Shown here piece by piece: positions 37,337-48,151 of a stretch of 64,000 nt of DNA (position 1 is the stretch's first letter; every line of letters begins with the position of its first letter). Source of the stretch: Hydrogenophaga sp. (lineage in GTDB: Bacteria > Pseudomonadota > Gammaproteobacteria > Burkholderiales > Burkholderiaceae_C). The stretch is from NCBI RefSeq assembly GCF_014773545.1, contig NZ_SDDV01000002.1, forward strand, positions 124,001 to 188,000. The letters run 5' to 3'. The translations under genes and the position numbers were made by a program. The notes under the pieces were generated by a model, which was not told the DNA's origin, searched no databases, and saw nothing but the letters and a program-made list of their open reading frames with translations.

Positions 37337-38923
37337 TCAGGCCAGCGGCCGCACCTGCGCGGCCAGTCGGCTCGCGCTCAGGGTGCCCAGAGGCGGCAAG
37401 CCGACGCCCCACTGGTCGGCCAGCCAGCCGTGCTGGAACACCGCCTGCGCCACCCGAGGCAGTGCCTGCGCCATCGTTGCGCCGCCCAGTGGGGCCAGCG
37501 CGCCGCCGATCAGGCCGGCCAGCACGTCGCCGGTGCCGGCGCTGGCCAGCGCTGCGTTGCCGCTCGGGTTGATCAGTGCCGTCTGGCCCGGCGCGACGAT
37601 CAGGGTGCCCGAACCCTTGAGCACGCACAGGGCGGCGTAGCGTTCGGCCAGGGTGTGCGCGGCCAGCAGGCGGTCGGCCATCACCGCCGCTGCGCTGCTG
37701 CCCAGCAGCCGCGCCGCTTCCTGCGCGTGCGGCGTCAGCACCGTGATCCAGCCGCGCGCGCCGCGTTGCTGCAACAGGGTTTGCAAGGGACGCTCGTGCG
37801 CCACTGCATTTAGCGCATCGGCATCGAGCACCAGGCGGGGCGCGCACGCCAGCACGCGCGCCAGCACGGCCGCCACCGATGCGCCGCCTCCACAGCCGCA
37901 GACGAGCGCCGCGCTGGACAACAAGGCGCTGTCGAGCAGCGCCGCTGGTGTACGCAGCATCAATTCCGGGCAGATGGGGTCCCAGTGCAGCGCGGGAGCG
38001 TCACTTGGTGCGCCCAGCAGGCCGACGAACACGCGCCCGGCACCGGCGTGCAGGGCGGCGCGGGCCGCCAGCAGGGCCGCACCGGTCATGCCGGCGCCGT
38101 CGACCCGCATGTCTTGTCCGCCCAGCACCAGCACATCGCCCTGGCTGCCCTTGTGACTGATGTGGAGGCGGCCAGTCCGATCGGCGCCGCCATCGGTGCG
38201 GCCGGCCAGCCAGGCGCAGGGCGGCGGCAGTTGGGCGGCGGCAGTTTGTAGCGGATCGAACCAGACCTGACCGGCCGCGTCGCGGCCGTCGGCGGTGAAC
38301 AGGCCGGGCTTGAGCGTCAGCAACGCCAGGGTGTGGCGCGGTCCGCTGGGTGCGCGCTCGCCGGTGGTGTGCGGCCAGCCGGCCAGCACGCCGGTGTCGG
38401 CGTCCAGCGCGCTGGGCAGGTCTACGCACAGCAGCGGGGCGCTGCTGTGCCGCAGCAGCGCCAGCCATTGCGCCAGCACACCCTGCGGCGACGCGCGCGC
38501 GCCAATGCCGAGCAAAGCGTCGATCGCCAGGTCAAACTGTTCGGGCGCTTGTTCGGCAAAGCGCACGCCGGCCTGTTGGGCTGCCGCCAGCGCCCAGCGC
38601 GCGTCGGGTGGCGCTGGCGCGGTCTGCGGGCCGTGCTGCAAGGTGTGCGTGACCAGCACCTCGGGCCCGCCGGCCTGCGTCTGTGCCCACTGGTGCAAAT
38701 GGGTCGCCGCCACCAAGCCGTCACCGCCGTTGTTGCCGCTGCCGCAGGCGATCCAGATGCGCCGCGCGTGCGGCGCCAGCGCCCGCGCCAGACACGCAAC
38801 GGCCCAACCGGCGCGCGCCATCAGCGTGTGCGGCGGCAGACCGACCGCCGCGGCTTGCTCGATGGCGCGCGTGGCCGCGACGCGGTAGAGCGGGTGGGTC
38901 TGGGTCGAGTCGATTCGGTACAT
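37337..38923 (-). CDS. nnr: bifunctional NAD(P)H-hydrate epimerase / ADP-dependent dehydratase
   Basis: Nnr repairs hydrated NAD(P)H. The 528-residue fusion has a YjeF_N epimerase half (about 1-220, with GSGNNGGDGLVAATHLHQW and ALLGIGARA) and a ribokinase-like dehydratase half with DADALNAVAHE, TPHAQEAARLLG, VLKGSGTLIVAPG and catalytic GTGDVLAGLIGG near residue 461. The second half is normally ADP-dependent. It is convergent with yggT and precedes nothing obvious in its pathway, as is usual for this repair enzyme. Confidence 0.95.
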   Translation of the reverse strand: MYRIDSTQTHPLYRVAATRAIEQAAAVGLPPHTLMARAGWAVACLARALAPHARRIWIACGSGNNGGDGLVAATHLHQWAQTQAGGPEVLVTHTLQHGPQTAPAPPDARWALAAAQQAGVRFAEQAPEQFDLAIDALLGIGARASPQGVLAQWLALLRHSSAPLLCVDLPSALDADTGVLAGWPHTTGERAPSGPRHTLALLTLKPGLFTADGRDAAGQVWFDPLQTAAAQLPPPCAWLAGRTDGGADRTGRLHISHKGSQGDVLVLGGQDMRVDGAGMTGAALLAARAALHAGAGRVFVGLLGAPSDAPALHWDPICPELMLRTPAALLDSALLSSAALVCGCGGGASVAAVLARVLACAPRLVLDADALNAVAHERPLQTLLQQRGARGWITVLTPHAQEAARLLGSSAAAVMADRLLAAHTLAERYAALCVLKGSGTLIVAPGQTALINPSGNAALASAGTGDVLAGLIGGALAPLGGATMAQALPRVAQAVFQHGWLADQWGVGLPPLGTLSASRLAAQVRPLA

Positions 38924-38967
38924 CTGCGCTAGCGGTGTCGAATGTCTGAGCTGGTTCAGATTCGGGT

Positions 38968-40236
38968 TCAGAGTCCGAGCCGCTGCGGGGCAAAGCCGGC
39001 CAGGTCCAGATCGGTGACGCGGCCTTGCATCTGGTCGGCCAGGGCGCGGGCACAGCCGCAGGCCAGTGCCCAGCCGCTGCCGCCGTGGCCCAGGTTGAAC
39101 CAGACGGCGGGCAGCCGGGATTGGCCCAGCAGCAAGCCGGCATCAGGCAGAAAAGCCTGCGCACCCTGCCATTCTTGCACGCCGCCGCCACCGAATCGGG
39201 CCGCGCCGGGAAACCAGTCCGACAAGACCTGGTGCAGACGGCGCAGCTCGGCGGCCGACTCGCGTGCAGGGGCGCCGCCGAATTGCAGGCCGCCAGCCAC
39301 GCGGATGCGCTGGCCCAGGCGCGTGATAGACACCTGCTGGTGTGCATCCAGCACCGCTGCGGCCGGTGCGTCCAGCGGTTCGCGCAGCGCTGCGCTGATC
39401 GAATGTCCATAAACCGCTTGCAGCGGCAGATGCAAACCCAAGGGGCGCAGCAGCGCCGCGCTGGTGGCTCCGGCGCAAACCACCACCGCGTCAAAGCGCG
39501 ACTCGTGGCGCGCATCCTGCCCCGCTTGGCAGTGGGTCAGCGTCACGCCGCCCGCTGTGCTGAGGCGCTCGACCGTGTGGGCAAATTCGAAGCGGCAACC
39601 GCGTTGCTGCGCCTGCGCTTTGAGCAGCAGGGCGAATTGACGGCAGTTCACCGCTGTCGCCTCGGGCAGCCAGAGCGCTGCATGCAAGGGGGTATGGGCA
39701 TTCAGGGCCGGCTCGACCTGGTGCGCCTGCGCGCGCGACAACATCTGGTGTGGCCAGTCCTGCTCGCGCAGCCACGCCAGCGCACTGTGGGCCTGAGCCT
39801 GATTTGCTTCGCTGCGCCAGAGCACCAGCAGTCCCTGGGCGCGGTCGTGGGTCAACTGCAAGCTGCTGCTCAAGGCGTCCAACCGCTGCTGGCTGTAGCG
39901 CGTCAGCAGGTGCAACTGCGCCGCTGCAGCGCGGTGCGCGCCCGATGTGCTGGCGCGCAAGCACTGGCGCAACCACTGCCACTGGCTGGCGCGCGGCAGG
40001 CCGACCAGGCGCAGCGCCGCAGCGCTGTGTGGGCCGGGCAGCAGTTGACGCAACCCCCGATCCGGGCTGTGCAGCGGCACGCTCCAGCCGGCAGCGATCA
40101 GGCCGCCGCAGGCAAAACTGGCTTCTTCGGCGGCGGTCTGGCGGCGCTCGAAGACCGTCACTTCGTGGCCATCGAGCGTGAGCTCGTAAGCGCTGGTGAT
40201 GCCGACGATGCCGGCGCCGATGACAGCCAGCTTCAT
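38968..40236 (-). CDS. dadA: FAD-dependent D-amino-acid dehydrogenase-like oxidoreductase
   Basis: A flavoprotein of the DAO family, probably oxidising D-amino acids to keto acids at the inner membrane. The 422-residue product has the FAD loop VIGAGIVGITSAYEL at residues 4-18, FACGGLIAAGWSVP, and the C-terminal GHGGSGWALACGCARALADQM typical of DadA. The start is the ATG at 40236. It lies 44 nt upstream of nnr on the same strand, so they may be cotranscribed. The substrate is not shown by sequence, so the symbol is tentative. Confidence 0.85.
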   Translation of the reverse strand: MKLAVIGAGIVGITSAYELTLDGHEVTVFERRQTAAEEASFACGGLIAAGWSVPLHSPDRGLRQLLPGPHSAAALRLVGLPRASQWQWLRQCLRASTSGAHRAAAAQLHLLTRYSQQRLDALSSSLQLTHDRAQGLLVLWRSEANQAQAHSALAWLREQDWPHQMLSRAQAHQVEPALNAHTPLHAALWLPEATAVNCRQFALLLKAQAQQRGCRFEFAHTVERLSTAGGVTLTHCQAGQDARHESRFDAVVVCAGATSAALLRPLGLHLPLQAVYGHSISAALREPLDAPAAAVLDAHQQVSITRLGQRIRVAGGLQFGGAPARESAAELRRLHQVLSDWFPGAARFGGGGVQEWQGAQAFLPDAGLLLGQSRLPAVWFNLGHGGSGWALACGCARALADQMQGRVTDLDLAGFAPQRLGL

Positions 40237-40589
40237 GGCGAAGACGCTGCGCCGAGGCGCAGCCGCGGGGCTGGCGTGGTCTTGAACGGGTCGGATTCGG
40301 CGCGCTGCACAAGGTGTTGCATGAAGGGGTGGTTGGGAGTGGGTGGCGGGCGCTGGCGGCAATCTGCGTCCGTCGCATACCGTCGGGTGACAGTCTGGCA
40401 GCTATAATCGACAGGCTTTGCTTCAGACGGATTTGGGTTCACGCCCGGATCAGGCTTGGCAGAGTCGAGGGCATCCTCAATCGCAAACCGGCCCAACCGG
40501 GTGTTGCCTGGATCGAGTCGCAGTTCTTGCGCTGCGTCATTCGGGTGATCGGGGTCGGATTTTAGTCTCAACCTCTGGAAAGAAATCTC
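40237..40589 (+). promoter_or_regulatory. intergenic region with rpsB promoter and leader
   Basis: The 353-nt gap between the divergent dadA-like gene and rpsB holds no credible gene. A perfect TATAAT lies at 40403-40408 with only a weak -35, leaving a leader of about 175 nt before rpsB. Long rpsB leaders take part in S2 autoregulation in other bacteria; I did not establish a fold. Confidence 0.65.
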
Positions 40590-41345
40590 ATGTCTATCTC
40601 CATGCGCGAAATGCTGGAAGCCGGTGTCCATTTTGGTCACCAAACCCGCTTCTGGAACCCCAAGATGGCGCCGTACATCTTTGGTCACCGCAACAAAATC
40701 CACATCGTCAACCTCGAAAAGACCTTGCCGCTGTTCGAAGATGCGGCCAAGTTTGTGCGCCAGTTGACCGCTAACCGCGGCACCGTGCTGATGGTCGGCA
40801 CCAAGCGCCAGTCGCGCGAGATCGTGGCCCAGGAAGCGCGCCGTGCCGGTGTGCCCTTTGTGGACCAGCGCTGGCTCGGCGGCATGCTGACCAACTTCAA
40901 AACCGTCAAAACCTCGATCAAGCGCCTCAAAGACATGCAGGCGCAAAAAGAAGCCGGGCTCGACGCCCTGACGAAGAAAGAACAGCTGACCTTCATGCGC
41001 GAGATGCAAAAGCTGGAGAAAGACATTGGCGGCATTCAGGATATGGGCGCCTTGCCCGACGCCATCTTCGTGATCGACGTCGGCTTCCACAAAATCGCTG
41101 TGCTCGAAGCGCAAAAGCTCGGTATTCCGCTGGTTGGCGTGGTTGACACCAACCACTCGCCGATCGGCATCGACCACGTCATCCCGGGCAATGACGACTC
41201 CGCCCGTGCCGTGGCGCTGTACGCCCGCGGCATCGCGGACGCGATCATCGAAGGACGCGACAACGCCAGCCGCGAAGGGGTCAAGGCGGTGGCGCTCGAA
41301 AGCAGCGACGAGTTTGTCGAGGTGCAGGAAAGCGCTGCCGCCTGA
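40590..41345 (+). CDS. rpsB: 30S ribosomal protein S2
   Basis: S2 binds late to the 30S subunit and needs S1 nearby. The 251-residue product begins [20 protein letters not shown] and has [28 protein letters not shown] and the family signature [17 protein letters not shown]-like segment. It heads a long plus-strand series rpsB-tsf-pyrH-frr. Confidence 0.99.
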   Translation: MSISMREMLEAGVHFGHQTRFWNPKMAPYIFGHRNKIHIVNLEKTLPLFEDAAKFVRQLTANRGTVLMVGTKRQSREIVAQEARRAGVPFVDQRWLGGMLTNFKTVKTSIKRLKDMQAQKEAGLDALTKKEQLTFMREMQKLEKDIGGIQDMGALPDAIFVIDVGFHKIAVLEAQKLGIPLVGVVDTNHSPIGIDHVIPGNDDSARAVALYARGIADAIIEGRDNASREGVKAVALESSDEFVEVQESAAA

Positions 41346-41465
41346 ACTGCGGCGGCGCAGCCCGCCAAGGCGGGGCTGTGCCAAGCCATTTTTCATAACC
41401 CTATTGCATCGTTGACCCGTTCGCGCAGCCCGCTGTGGGCTGCAGCGGTTCATGGAGAACTGTAA

Positions 41466-42383
41466 ATGACTATTACCGCAAGCATGGTGGGCGAACTGCG
41501 CGCCAAGACCGACGCCCCCATGATGGAGTGCAAGAAGGCTCTGACCGAGGCCGCTGGCGACATGGTCAAGGCCGAGGAGTTGCTGCGCGTCAAGCTCGGC
41601 ACCAAGGCCGGCAAGGCCGCTGGCCGCGTCACCGCCGAAGGCGTGATCGCCAGTTGTATCGAAGCGGGTGGCGCGGCCATGGTAGAAGTCAACTGCGAAA
41701 CTGACTTTGTCACCAAGAACGACAGCTTCCTGGCGCTGGCCCAGGCCGCCGCTGTGCTGGTGGCGCGTCACAACCCGGCCGACTTGAGCGCCCTGGGTGC
41801 GCTGGCGCACAGCCAGGACGGCTTTGGCCCCACGTTGGAAGATGTGCGCAAGGGCTTGATTGGCAAGATCGGTGAAAACATGAGTTTTCGCCGTTTCAAG
41901 CGCTGCGACGGCACGAGCCAGGTCGCGGGCTACCTGCACGGCACCCGTATCGGTGTGCTGGTTGAATACACCGGCAATGAGGTCGCAGCCAAAGACACGG
42001 CGATGCACATTGCTGCCATGAAGCCAGTGGCGCTGACCAGCGCCGAAGTGCCGCAAGCATTGATCGAAAAAGAGCGTTCGGTTGCCAGCGCCAAGGCCGA
42101 GGAAGATCGCAAGCTTGCCGAAGCCGCTGGAAAATCGGTGCAGTCGGCCGAAATCGTCGCCAAGCGCATCGAAGGCGGGGTGCAAAAGTACCTGAAAGAG
42201 GTGTCGCTGTTCAACCAGGCTTTTGTCAAGAACGACAAACAGACCGTCGAGCAGATGCTCAAGGCCAGCGCCACCAGCGTCAAAGGCTTCACGCTTTATG
42301 TGGTGGGTGAGGGCATAGAGAAGAAAGTGGACGACTTTGCGGCCGAAGTGGCCGCACAGGTGGCTGCTGCCCAGGGCGCTTGA
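41466..42383 (+). CDS. tsf: elongation factor Ts
   Basis: EF-Ts is the nucleotide exchange factor for EF-Tu, whose gene is also in this window. The 305-residue product begins [20 protein letters not shown] and contains [19 protein letters not shown] and [16 protein letters not shown], canonical contact motifs. It starts 120 nt after rpsB. Confidence 0.99.
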   Translation: MTITASMVGELRAKTDAPMMECKKALTEAAGDMVKAEELLRVKLGTKAGKAAGRVTAEGVIASCIEAGGAAMVEVNCETDFVTKNDSFLALAQAAAVLVARHNPADLSALGALAHSQDGFGPTLEDVRKGLIGKIGENMSFRRFKRCDGTSQVAGYLHGTRIGVLVEYTGNEVAAKDTAMHIAAMKPVALTSAEVPQALIEKERSVASAKAEEDRKLAEAAGKSVQSAEIVAKRIEGGVQKYLKEVSLFNQAFVKNDKQTVEQMLKASATSVKGFTLYVVGEGIEKKVDDFAAEVAAQVAAAQGA

Positions 42384-42409
42384 TGCCTGGGCATTTACCC
42401 TGACTCAGA

Positions 42410-42431
42410 GCACGGGCCGCAAGGCCCGTGC
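42410..42431 (+). terminator. hairpin between tsf and pyrH
   Basis: GCACGGGCC-GCAA-GGCCCGTGC is a perfect 9-bp stem 26 nt after the tsf stop. No U-tract follows, so it may stabilise the tsf mRNA end or cause partial termination before pyrH. Confidence 0.5.
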
Positions 42432-42546
42432 GCTTGTGTGGCTGTGGGCCACGCGGGGTGCTCCAGCCGGCGCTGCAAGGACTGGCATCGCTACACTCGC
42501 CGACAGACTCCTGGGAAATTTTGTTTTTCCGCACAGAAAGCGCCCC

Positions 42547-43257
42547 ATGCCAGCCTACAAACGCATTTTGCTCAAACTGTCCGGCGAAGCCCTGATGGGA
42601 GATGATGCCTACGGCATCAACCGGGCCACCATCGTTCGCATGGTGGAAGAAATCGCCGAGGTCACGCGCCTGGGGGTGCAGGTGGCGATCGTGATCGGGG
42701 GGGGGAACATTTTTCGTGGCGTGGCCGGCGGCGCGGTCGGCATGGAGCGCGCCACCGCCGACTACATGGGTATGCTTGCCACCGTCATGAATTCGCTTGC
42801 GCTGGCCGATGCGCTGAGCAAGGCCGGCGCAATTGCGCGCGTGATGTCGGCCATCTCGATCGAGCAGGTGGTCGAGCCCTACGTGCGACCCAAGGCCTTG
42901 CAGTATCTGGAAGAAGGCAAGGTGGTGGTATTTGCCGCTGGCACCGGTAACCCGTTTTTCACCACCGACACCGCCGCCGCGCTGCGCGGAGCGGAAATCG
43001 GCGCCGAGATCGTTCTCAAGGCGACCAAGGTCGACGGCGTCTACAGCGCCGATCCGAACAAGGTGGCTGATGCCACCCGCTACACCAGCATCAGCTTCGA
43101 CGAAGCGATGGCAAAAAACCTGCAGGTGATGGACGCCACTGCGTTCGCCCTGTGCCGCGACCAGAAGCTGCCGGTGAAGGTGTTTTCCATCGTCAAGCCG
43201 GGTGCGCTGCTCCAGGTGGTGCTGGGCGGCGACGAAGGCACCCTGGTTCACGTGTGA
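42547..43257 (+). CDS. pyrH: UMP kinase
   Basis: PyrH phosphorylates UMP to UDP. The 236-residue amino-acid-kinase-fold protein begins [18 protein letters not shown] and has [29 protein letters not shown] and [10 protein letters not shown], all canonical. The ATG at 42547 gives the family N-terminus; the frame is open upstream but unrelated. Confidence 0.98.
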   Translation: MPAYKRILLKLSGEALMGDDAYGINRATIVRMVEEIAEVTRLGVQVAIVIGGGNIFRGVAGGAVGMERATADYMGMLATVMNSLALADALSKAGAIARVMSAISIEQVVEPYVRPKALQYLEEGKVVVFAAGTGNPFFTTDTAAALRGAEIGAEIVLKATKVDGVYSADPNKVADATRYTSISFDEAMAKNLQVMDATAFALCRDQKLPVKVFSIVKPGALLQVVLGGDEGTLVHV

Positions 43258-43306
43258 TACCGCCGGGCTGTGTCAAGCCCGCACGTCTTGTTGCTGAGGA
43301 GTATTC

Positions 43307-43867
43307 ATGAGCATTGCTGAAATTCGACAAACCGCCGAGAGCAAGATGCAGCAGTCGGTGGAGTCGTTCAAGAACAATCTGATCAAGATTCGCACCGGAC
43401 GGCCGAACCCGCAACTGCTGGACACCGTACACGTGGACTACTACGGCTCCCTGCTGCCGCTGTCGCAGGTGGCCAATTTGTCGCTGCTGGATGCGCGCAC
43501 GATTGGCGTGGCGCCGTGGGAAAAAGGCATGGGAGCGAAGATTGAAAAAGCCATTCGTGAGTCTGACCTGGGCCTGAATCCGTCGAGCCAGGGCGACCTG
43601 ATTCGCGTCCCCATGCCGCCCATGACCGAGGAGCGCCGCAAAGAGTTGAGCAAGGTGGTGCGCGGCGAGGGCGAGGCAGCCAAGATCGCGATCCGAAATC
43701 TGCGCCGCGACGCCAATGAGACGATGAAAAAGCTGGTCAAAGACAAACTGGCCTCGGAAGACGACGACCGCCGCTCGCAGGACGACATTCAAAAACTGAC
43801 CGACCGCATGATCGTTGAGGTCGATCGCCTGGTGGCGTCGAAAGAGCACGACATCATGGCGGTTTGA
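43307..43867 (+). CDS. frr: ribosome recycling factor
   Basis: RRF splits post-termination ribosomes together with EF-G. The 186-residue product has [36 protein letters not shown] and the C-terminal helix pair [27 protein letters not shown] site precedes the ATG, 49 nt after pyrH. Confidence 0.98.
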   Translation: MSIAEIRQTAESKMQQSVESFKNNLIKIRTGRPNPQLLDTVHVDYYGSLLPLSQVANLSLLDARTIGVAPWEKGMGAKIEKAIRESDLGLNPSSQGDLIRVPMPPMTEERRKELSKVVRGEGEAAKIAIRNLRRDANETMKKLVKDKLASEDDDRRSQDDIQKLTDRMIVEVDRLVASKEHDIMAV

Positions 43868-43910
43868 GGCGCTCGCCGCTCTTGCATCGCAGCCGCCAAC
43901 CTTGTGCACC

Positions 43911-44678
43911 ATGCGCGAACCCTTCTTGCCCTTGCAAACGCCCGCCGCCGGCGTGCCCGCGCACCTGGCGCTCATCATGGACGGCAACGGCCGCTGGGCG
44001 CAGCAGCGCTGGTTGCCGCGCGTGGCCGGGCACAAAGAGGGCGTCGCCAGTTTGCGCCGGCTGGTGCGGGCCTGCCTGGAGCGCGGCGTGGCGGTGCTCA
44101 CCGTGTTCGCTTTTTCCTCCGAAAACTGGCGCCGGCCCGAGGAGGAGGTCTCCGGCCTGATGAGTCTGCTGCTGCTGGCGCTCGGGCGCGAGGTGTCCGA
44201 ACTCAAAGCCAACGGCGTTCGCCTGTACGTTGTCGGTGAACGCCACAAGCTGTCGCCGCAACTGGTGCAGAAGCTGCAAGCTGCCGAACAGGAAACCGCC
44301 GGCTGCCGGCGGCTGGCGCTCAACGTCTGTTTCAACTACGGTGGGCGCTGGGACATTGCGCAGGCCGCTCAATGGCTGGTGCAGCAGGGTCTGCCGATCA
44401 GCGAGCACAGCCTGTCACAGGCCAGCGCCCTGGCCCACGTGGGCGACCCCGACCTGCTCATTCGCACCGGCGGTGAGCAGCGCCTGAGCAACTTCTTGCT
44501 CTGGCAGTCGGCCTACACCGAGCTGTATTTCACCGACTGCCTGTGGCCCGACTTCGGTGCCGCCGAGCTGGACCTGGCGCTGCAAGACTATGCCCGCCGG
44601 CAGCGCCGCTTTGGTCAGACCGCCGAGCAGTGCGCTGGCGCAGCGCCGTCGATTCCGGCCGGGTCGGTCCATGCTTAA
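43911..44678 (+). CDS. uppS: undecaprenyl diphosphate synthase
   Basis: UppS makes the C55 lipid carrier for peptidoglycan and O-antigen sugars. The 255-residue cis-prenyltransferase has MDGNGRWAQQR at residues 23-33 with catalytic Asp24, VFAFSSENWRRP, and the C-terminal RTGGEQRLSNFLLWQSAYTE. Its end overlaps cdsA by 8 nt. The ATG at 43911 is preferred over an upstream in-frame start inside frr. Confidence 0.97.
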   Translation: MREPFLPLQTPAAGVPAHLALIMDGNGRWAQQRWLPRVAGHKEGVASLRRLVRACLERGVAVLTVFAFSSENWRRPEEEVSGLMSLLLLALGREVSELKANGVRLYVVGERHKLSPQLVQKLQAAEQETAGCRRLALNVCFNYGGRWDIAQAAQWLVQQGLPISEHSLSQASALAHVGDPDLLIRTGGEQRLSNFLLWQSAYTELYFTDCLWPDFGAAELDLALQDYARRQRRFGQTAEQCAGAAPSIPAGSVHA

Positions 44679-45504
44679 GCGGCGCATCGTCACGGCCTTG
44701 CTGCTGCTGCTTCTGGTGCTGCCTGCGCTGCTGCATTCGTCGAGCTACATTTTTAGCTGGATCACGCTGCTGCTGACCGGGCTGGCTGCCTGGGAGTGGG
44801 GGCGCCTGAATGGCTGCCGCTCAGCGACGGCGGCGGGTCTGGGCCTGGGTCTGGTGCTGCTGTTGGCGCTGTTCTGGTTTTTCGGCGGCCTGAGCGCTTC
44901 ATTGCGTCCGCTGTGGTGGCTGGGCGCCGTGCTGTGGCTGGTGCTGGGCGGGGTGATGCTCTGGCGCGGCGTGGGTGGCTGGGCGGTCTGGCCCCTGCTG
45001 CCGCGCTTGGTGGGTGGTTTGTTCCTGCTGGCCTTGGTCTGGCTGGCGCTGGTGCAGGCGCAGCAGCTTGGATTCGGTTTCTTGCTCTCGGTGCTGGCGC
45101 TGGTCTGGGTTGCCGACATTGCCGCTTTCGCTGGCGGCAAGACCTTTGGTCGGCGCAAGCTGGCCCCTTGCATCAGCCCGGGCAAGAGCTGGGAGGGCGT
45201 ATTCAGTGGCTTGCTGGCGGTTTTTTTGCTCGCCGCCGTCTGGCTCTGGGCCGATGTGGCCGGCCTGGGGGACCGCAGCAGCCTGTACACGCACCTGTGG
45301 GCGCTGGGGCCGGCGCCGGCGGTGCTGGTCTTGCTGTTCTTGTTTGGCATGAGCGTGGTCGGCGATTTGCTGGAGTCGCTGGTCAAGCGCAGCGCCGGGG
45401 TAAAAGATTCCAGTCGCTTGTTGCCCGGCCACGGCGGAGTGCTGGACCGATTTGATTCCTTGCTGCCGGTGTTGCCGCTGGCGATGCTGATCGCCACCCT
45501 CTGA
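44671..45504 (+). CDS. cdsA: phosphatidate cytidylyltransferase
   Basis: CdsA makes CDP-diacylglycerol, the precursor of all phospholipids. The 277-residue membrane protein has about seven helices and the full CdsA signature [16 protein letters not shown]...PGHGGVLDR near the C-terminus. It overlaps uppS by 8 nt and is followed by dxr after 4 nt. Confidence 0.97.
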   Translation: MLKRRIVTALLLLLLVLPALLHSSSYIFSWITLLLTGLAAWEWGRLNGCRSATAAGLGLGLVLLLALFWFFGGLSASLRPLWWLGAVLWLVLGGVMLWRGVGGWAVWPLLPRLVGGLFLLALVWLALVQAQQLGFGFLLSVLALVWVADIAAFAGGKTFGRRKLAPCISPGKSWEGVFSGLLAVFLLAAVWLWADVAGLGDRSSLYTHLWALGPAPAVLVLLFLFGMSVVGDLLESLVKRSAGVKDSSRLLPGHGGVLDRFDSLLPVLPLAMLIATL

Positions 45505-45508
45505 GACC

Positions 45509-46693
45509 ATGAGCACAGCGCAATTCGTCACCATCCTGGGCTCGACTGGTTCGATCGGCACCAGCACACTGGACGTGATGGCACGCCACCCGGAGCGTTT
45601 TTCCGTCTTTGCCCTCACGGCCGCGACCCAGGTGGACCTGCTGTTGGCCCAGTGTAGGCGTTTCTTGCCGCGCTGGGCGGTCATGGCCAGCGCGCCCCAC
45701 GCCGAGCAGTTGCGCCAGCGCGTGCAGGCCCTGGGGCTGCCGGTGCAGGTGTTGGCGGGGGAGCAGGCTTTGTGCGATGTCAGCGCCGCGCCCGAGGTCG
45801 ACGCCGTCATGGCTGCCATTGTCGGCGCGGCCGGCCTGGCGCCTTGTCTGGCGGCGGCGCGCGCCGGCAAGAAATTGCTGCTGGCCAACAAGGAGGCGCT
45901 GGTGGTCGGCGGCGCGCTGTTCATGGACGCGGTGCGCGCCGGTGGCGCCACGCTGCTGCCGATCGACAGCGAACATTCGGCCATTTTCCAGTCGCTGCCC
46001 GAAGACCCGGCCACCTGGGCGCGGCGGGTGCAGAAAATCGTTCTCACGGCCTCGGGCGGTCCGTTTCGCAGCCGCGACCCTAGCACCCTGGCCGAGGTCA
46101 CGCCGCAGCAGGCCTGCGCGCACCCGAACTGGGTCATGGGGCGAAAAATCTCGGTCGATTCGGCCACCATGATGAACAAGGCGCTGGAAGTCATCGAGGC
46201 CTGCTACCTGTTTGGTCTGCGCCCGGACCAGATCGAGGTGGTGATTCATCCGCAAAGCGTGATTCACTCCATGGTGCAGTACACCGACACGTCGGTGCTG
46301 GCGCAATTGGGCACACCCGACATGCGGGTATCGATTGCTTATGGCTTGTCTTGGCCCGAGCGCATCGCATCGGGTGCCAACGCACTCGACTTTGCCCGCC
46401 TGGGGGCGCTGACCTTCGAGCCACCCGATGCGCAGCGCTTCCCAGGCCTGCAGTTGGCCTGGGAGGCGCTGGCTGGCCCCAGCGGCAGCACCGCCGTACT
46501 CAACGCCGCCAACGAAGTGGCGGTGGAGGCGTTTTTGGAGCAGCGCCTGCGCTTTGACCAGATTCATGCCGTCAACCGTGCAACTATGACGGCGCTGCAC
46601 ACCTCCAAGCCTGGGTCGCTGGCGGATTTGCTGGCGATTGATGCGCAGGCACGCGCGCTGGCGCAGTCGCTGGTGCAAGGCTTTGCGGTTTGA
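45509..46693 (+). CDS. dxr: 1-deoxy-D-xylulose-5-phosphate reductoisomerase
   Basis: Dxr (IspC) commits carbon to the MEP isoprenoid pathway, which supplies the precursors used by UppS nearby. The 394-residue product has the NADPH loop [28 protein letters not shown], and the active-site [10 protein letters not shown] and ASGGPFR segments. Canonical length. Confidence 0.98.
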   Translation: MSTAQFVTILGSTGSIGTSTLDVMARHPERFSVFALTAATQVDLLLAQCRRFLPRWAVMASAPHAEQLRQRVQALGLPVQVLAGEQALCDVSAAPEVDAVMAAIVGAAGLAPCLAAARAGKKLLLANKEALVVGGALFMDAVRAGGATLLPIDSEHSAIFQSLPEDPATWARRVQKIVLTASGGPFRSRDPSTLAEVTPQQACAHPNWVMGRKISVDSATMMNKALEVIEACYLFGLRPDQIEVVIHPQSVIHSMVQYTDTSVLAQLGTPDMRVSIAYGLSWPERIASGANALDFARLGALTFEPPDAQRFPGLQLAWEALAGPSGSTAVLNAANEVAVEAFLEQRLRFDQIHAVNRATMTALHTSKPGSLADLLAIDAQARALAQSLVQGFAV

Positions 46694-46775
46694 TGGCGCG
46701 CGTCCAGGCTCTTTTTCGGCCGGCGCCGCGTCCGCTTGCTGGTTCTTTCTGCGCTGCTGAGGCGCACAGTTGCTC

Positions 46776-48140
46776 ATGCTGACACTGCTTGCCTTTGTGC
46801 TGGCCCTGGGGCTGTTGATCGCGGTGCACGAATACGGTCATTACCGTGCCGCGCTGGCCTGCGGCGTGCGGGTGCAGCGCTTTTCCATCGGCTTTGGCAA
46901 GCCGCTGCTGTCGTGGCGACGCCCAGGCAATCCGACCGAGTTCGTCATCTGCGCCTTGCCGCTGGGCGGCTACGTGCGCATGCTCGACGAGCGCGAGGCC
47001 CCGGTCGACCCGGCGCTCAAGCACCTGGCCTTCAACACCCAGCCGCTGCGCGCGCGCGCACTCATCGTCGCTGCCGGCCCGGCCGCCAACTTGTTGCTAG
47101 CGGTTTTGTTGTACGCGCTGGTCAATTGGATCGGGATCCAGGAGCCCAAACCCGTGTTGTCGAGTCCGGCGGCGGCATCGCTGGCCGAACGCGCCGGTCT
47201 GCGCGGCGGCGAGTGGGTGGCACAAGTGGCGCTGGCCGACGAGCAGCCGCAGGCCGTGCCATCGTTCGTGGCCTTGCGCTGGCAGCTCACTCAAGCGGCG
47301 CTGGCCGGCCGCGATCTGCGGCTGTGGGTGGCTCAGCAAGAGGGCGGCGAGTTGCGAGAGTTGGTCTTGCCGCTGAGCGAGCTCGACGTGCGCGAGATCG
47401 ATCGCCAGTTGTTTCAGCGCATGGGCATCGTCGCGCCCTGGAGCGCGCCGCAAGTGGGTGAGGTCAGCGCCGACGGGGCCGCCGCCGCTGCCGGCCTGCG
47501 CGCTGGCGATCTGGTGCATCGGGTGGACGGCCAAGCGGTCAACGATGGCCAGCATCTGCGCGCTTTGATCCGGCAGGCGGTGGGGCCGACCGGGCAGCCG
47601 CTGGCGCAGCGCTGGGATATCGAGCGCGATGGGCACTTGCTGAGCCTGAGCGTGCAGCCGCGGCCCGAGTTGCAAGACGGCGTCTGGGTCGGTCGTGTCG
47701 GTGCCTTCATCGGTGCCGCCCCCGCGATGGTGACGGTGCGCTTCGGGGCGGTCGACGGCCTGCTGCAAGGGGTGGAAAAAACCGCCGAGGTGTCCTGGCT
47801 GACGCTCAAGATGATTGGGCGCATGCTGACCGGCCAGGCTTCGCTGGCCAACCTGAGCGGCCCGATCACGATTGCCGACTACGCCGGTCAATCGGCCGGT
47901 CTGGGCCTGTCGTCCTATCTGTTGTTTCTGGCGCTCATCAGCGTCAGCCTGGGCGTGCTCAACCTGTTACCGCTGCCGCTGCTCGATGGTGGCCACCTGA
48001 TGTATTATCTTTACGAAGCGGTCACGGGCCGCAGCGTCTCGGATCTGTGGATGGAGCGGCTGCAGCGTGTGGGGCTGGCGATACTGATTACTTTGATGGC
48101 GATCGCCTTGTTCAATGACGTGGCCCGCTTGGCTGGCTGA
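46776..48140 (+). CDS. rseP: RseP-type site-2 intramembrane zinc protease
   Basis: RseP cleaves anti-sigma factors and signal-peptide remnants within the membrane during envelope stress. The 454-residue product has the zinc motif HEYGH at residues 18-22 in the first helix, two PDZ-like domains in the middle (AERAGLRGGEWV and AAAAGLRAGDLVHRVDGQ), and the second zinc segment NLLPLPLLDGGHL. ATG 46776 is chosen by family match; a TTG at 46770 is closer to a GAGG site and would add two residues. Confidence 0.96.
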   Translation: MLTLLAFVLALGLLIAVHEYGHYRAALACGVRVQRFSIGFGKPLLSWRRPGNPTEFVICALPLGGYVRMLDEREAPVDPALKHLAFNTQPLRARALIVAAGPAANLLLAVLLYALVNWIGIQEPKPVLSSPAAASLAERAGLRGGEWVAQVALADEQPQAVPSFVALRWQLTQAALAGRDLRLWVAQQEGGELRELVLPLSELDVREIDRQLFQRMGIVAPWSAPQVGEVSADGAAAAAGLRAGDLVHRVDGQAVNDGQHLRALIRQAVGPTGQPLAQRWDIERDGHLLSLSVQPRPELQDGVWVGRVGAFIGAAPAMVTVRFGAVDGLLQGVEKTAEVSWLTLKMIGRMLTGQASLANLSGPITIADYAGQSAGLGLSSYLLFLALISVSLGVLNLLPLPLLDGGHLMYYLYEAVTGRSVSDLWMERLQRVGLAILITLMAIALFNDVARLAG

Positions 48141-48151
48141 GCATCTTTTTC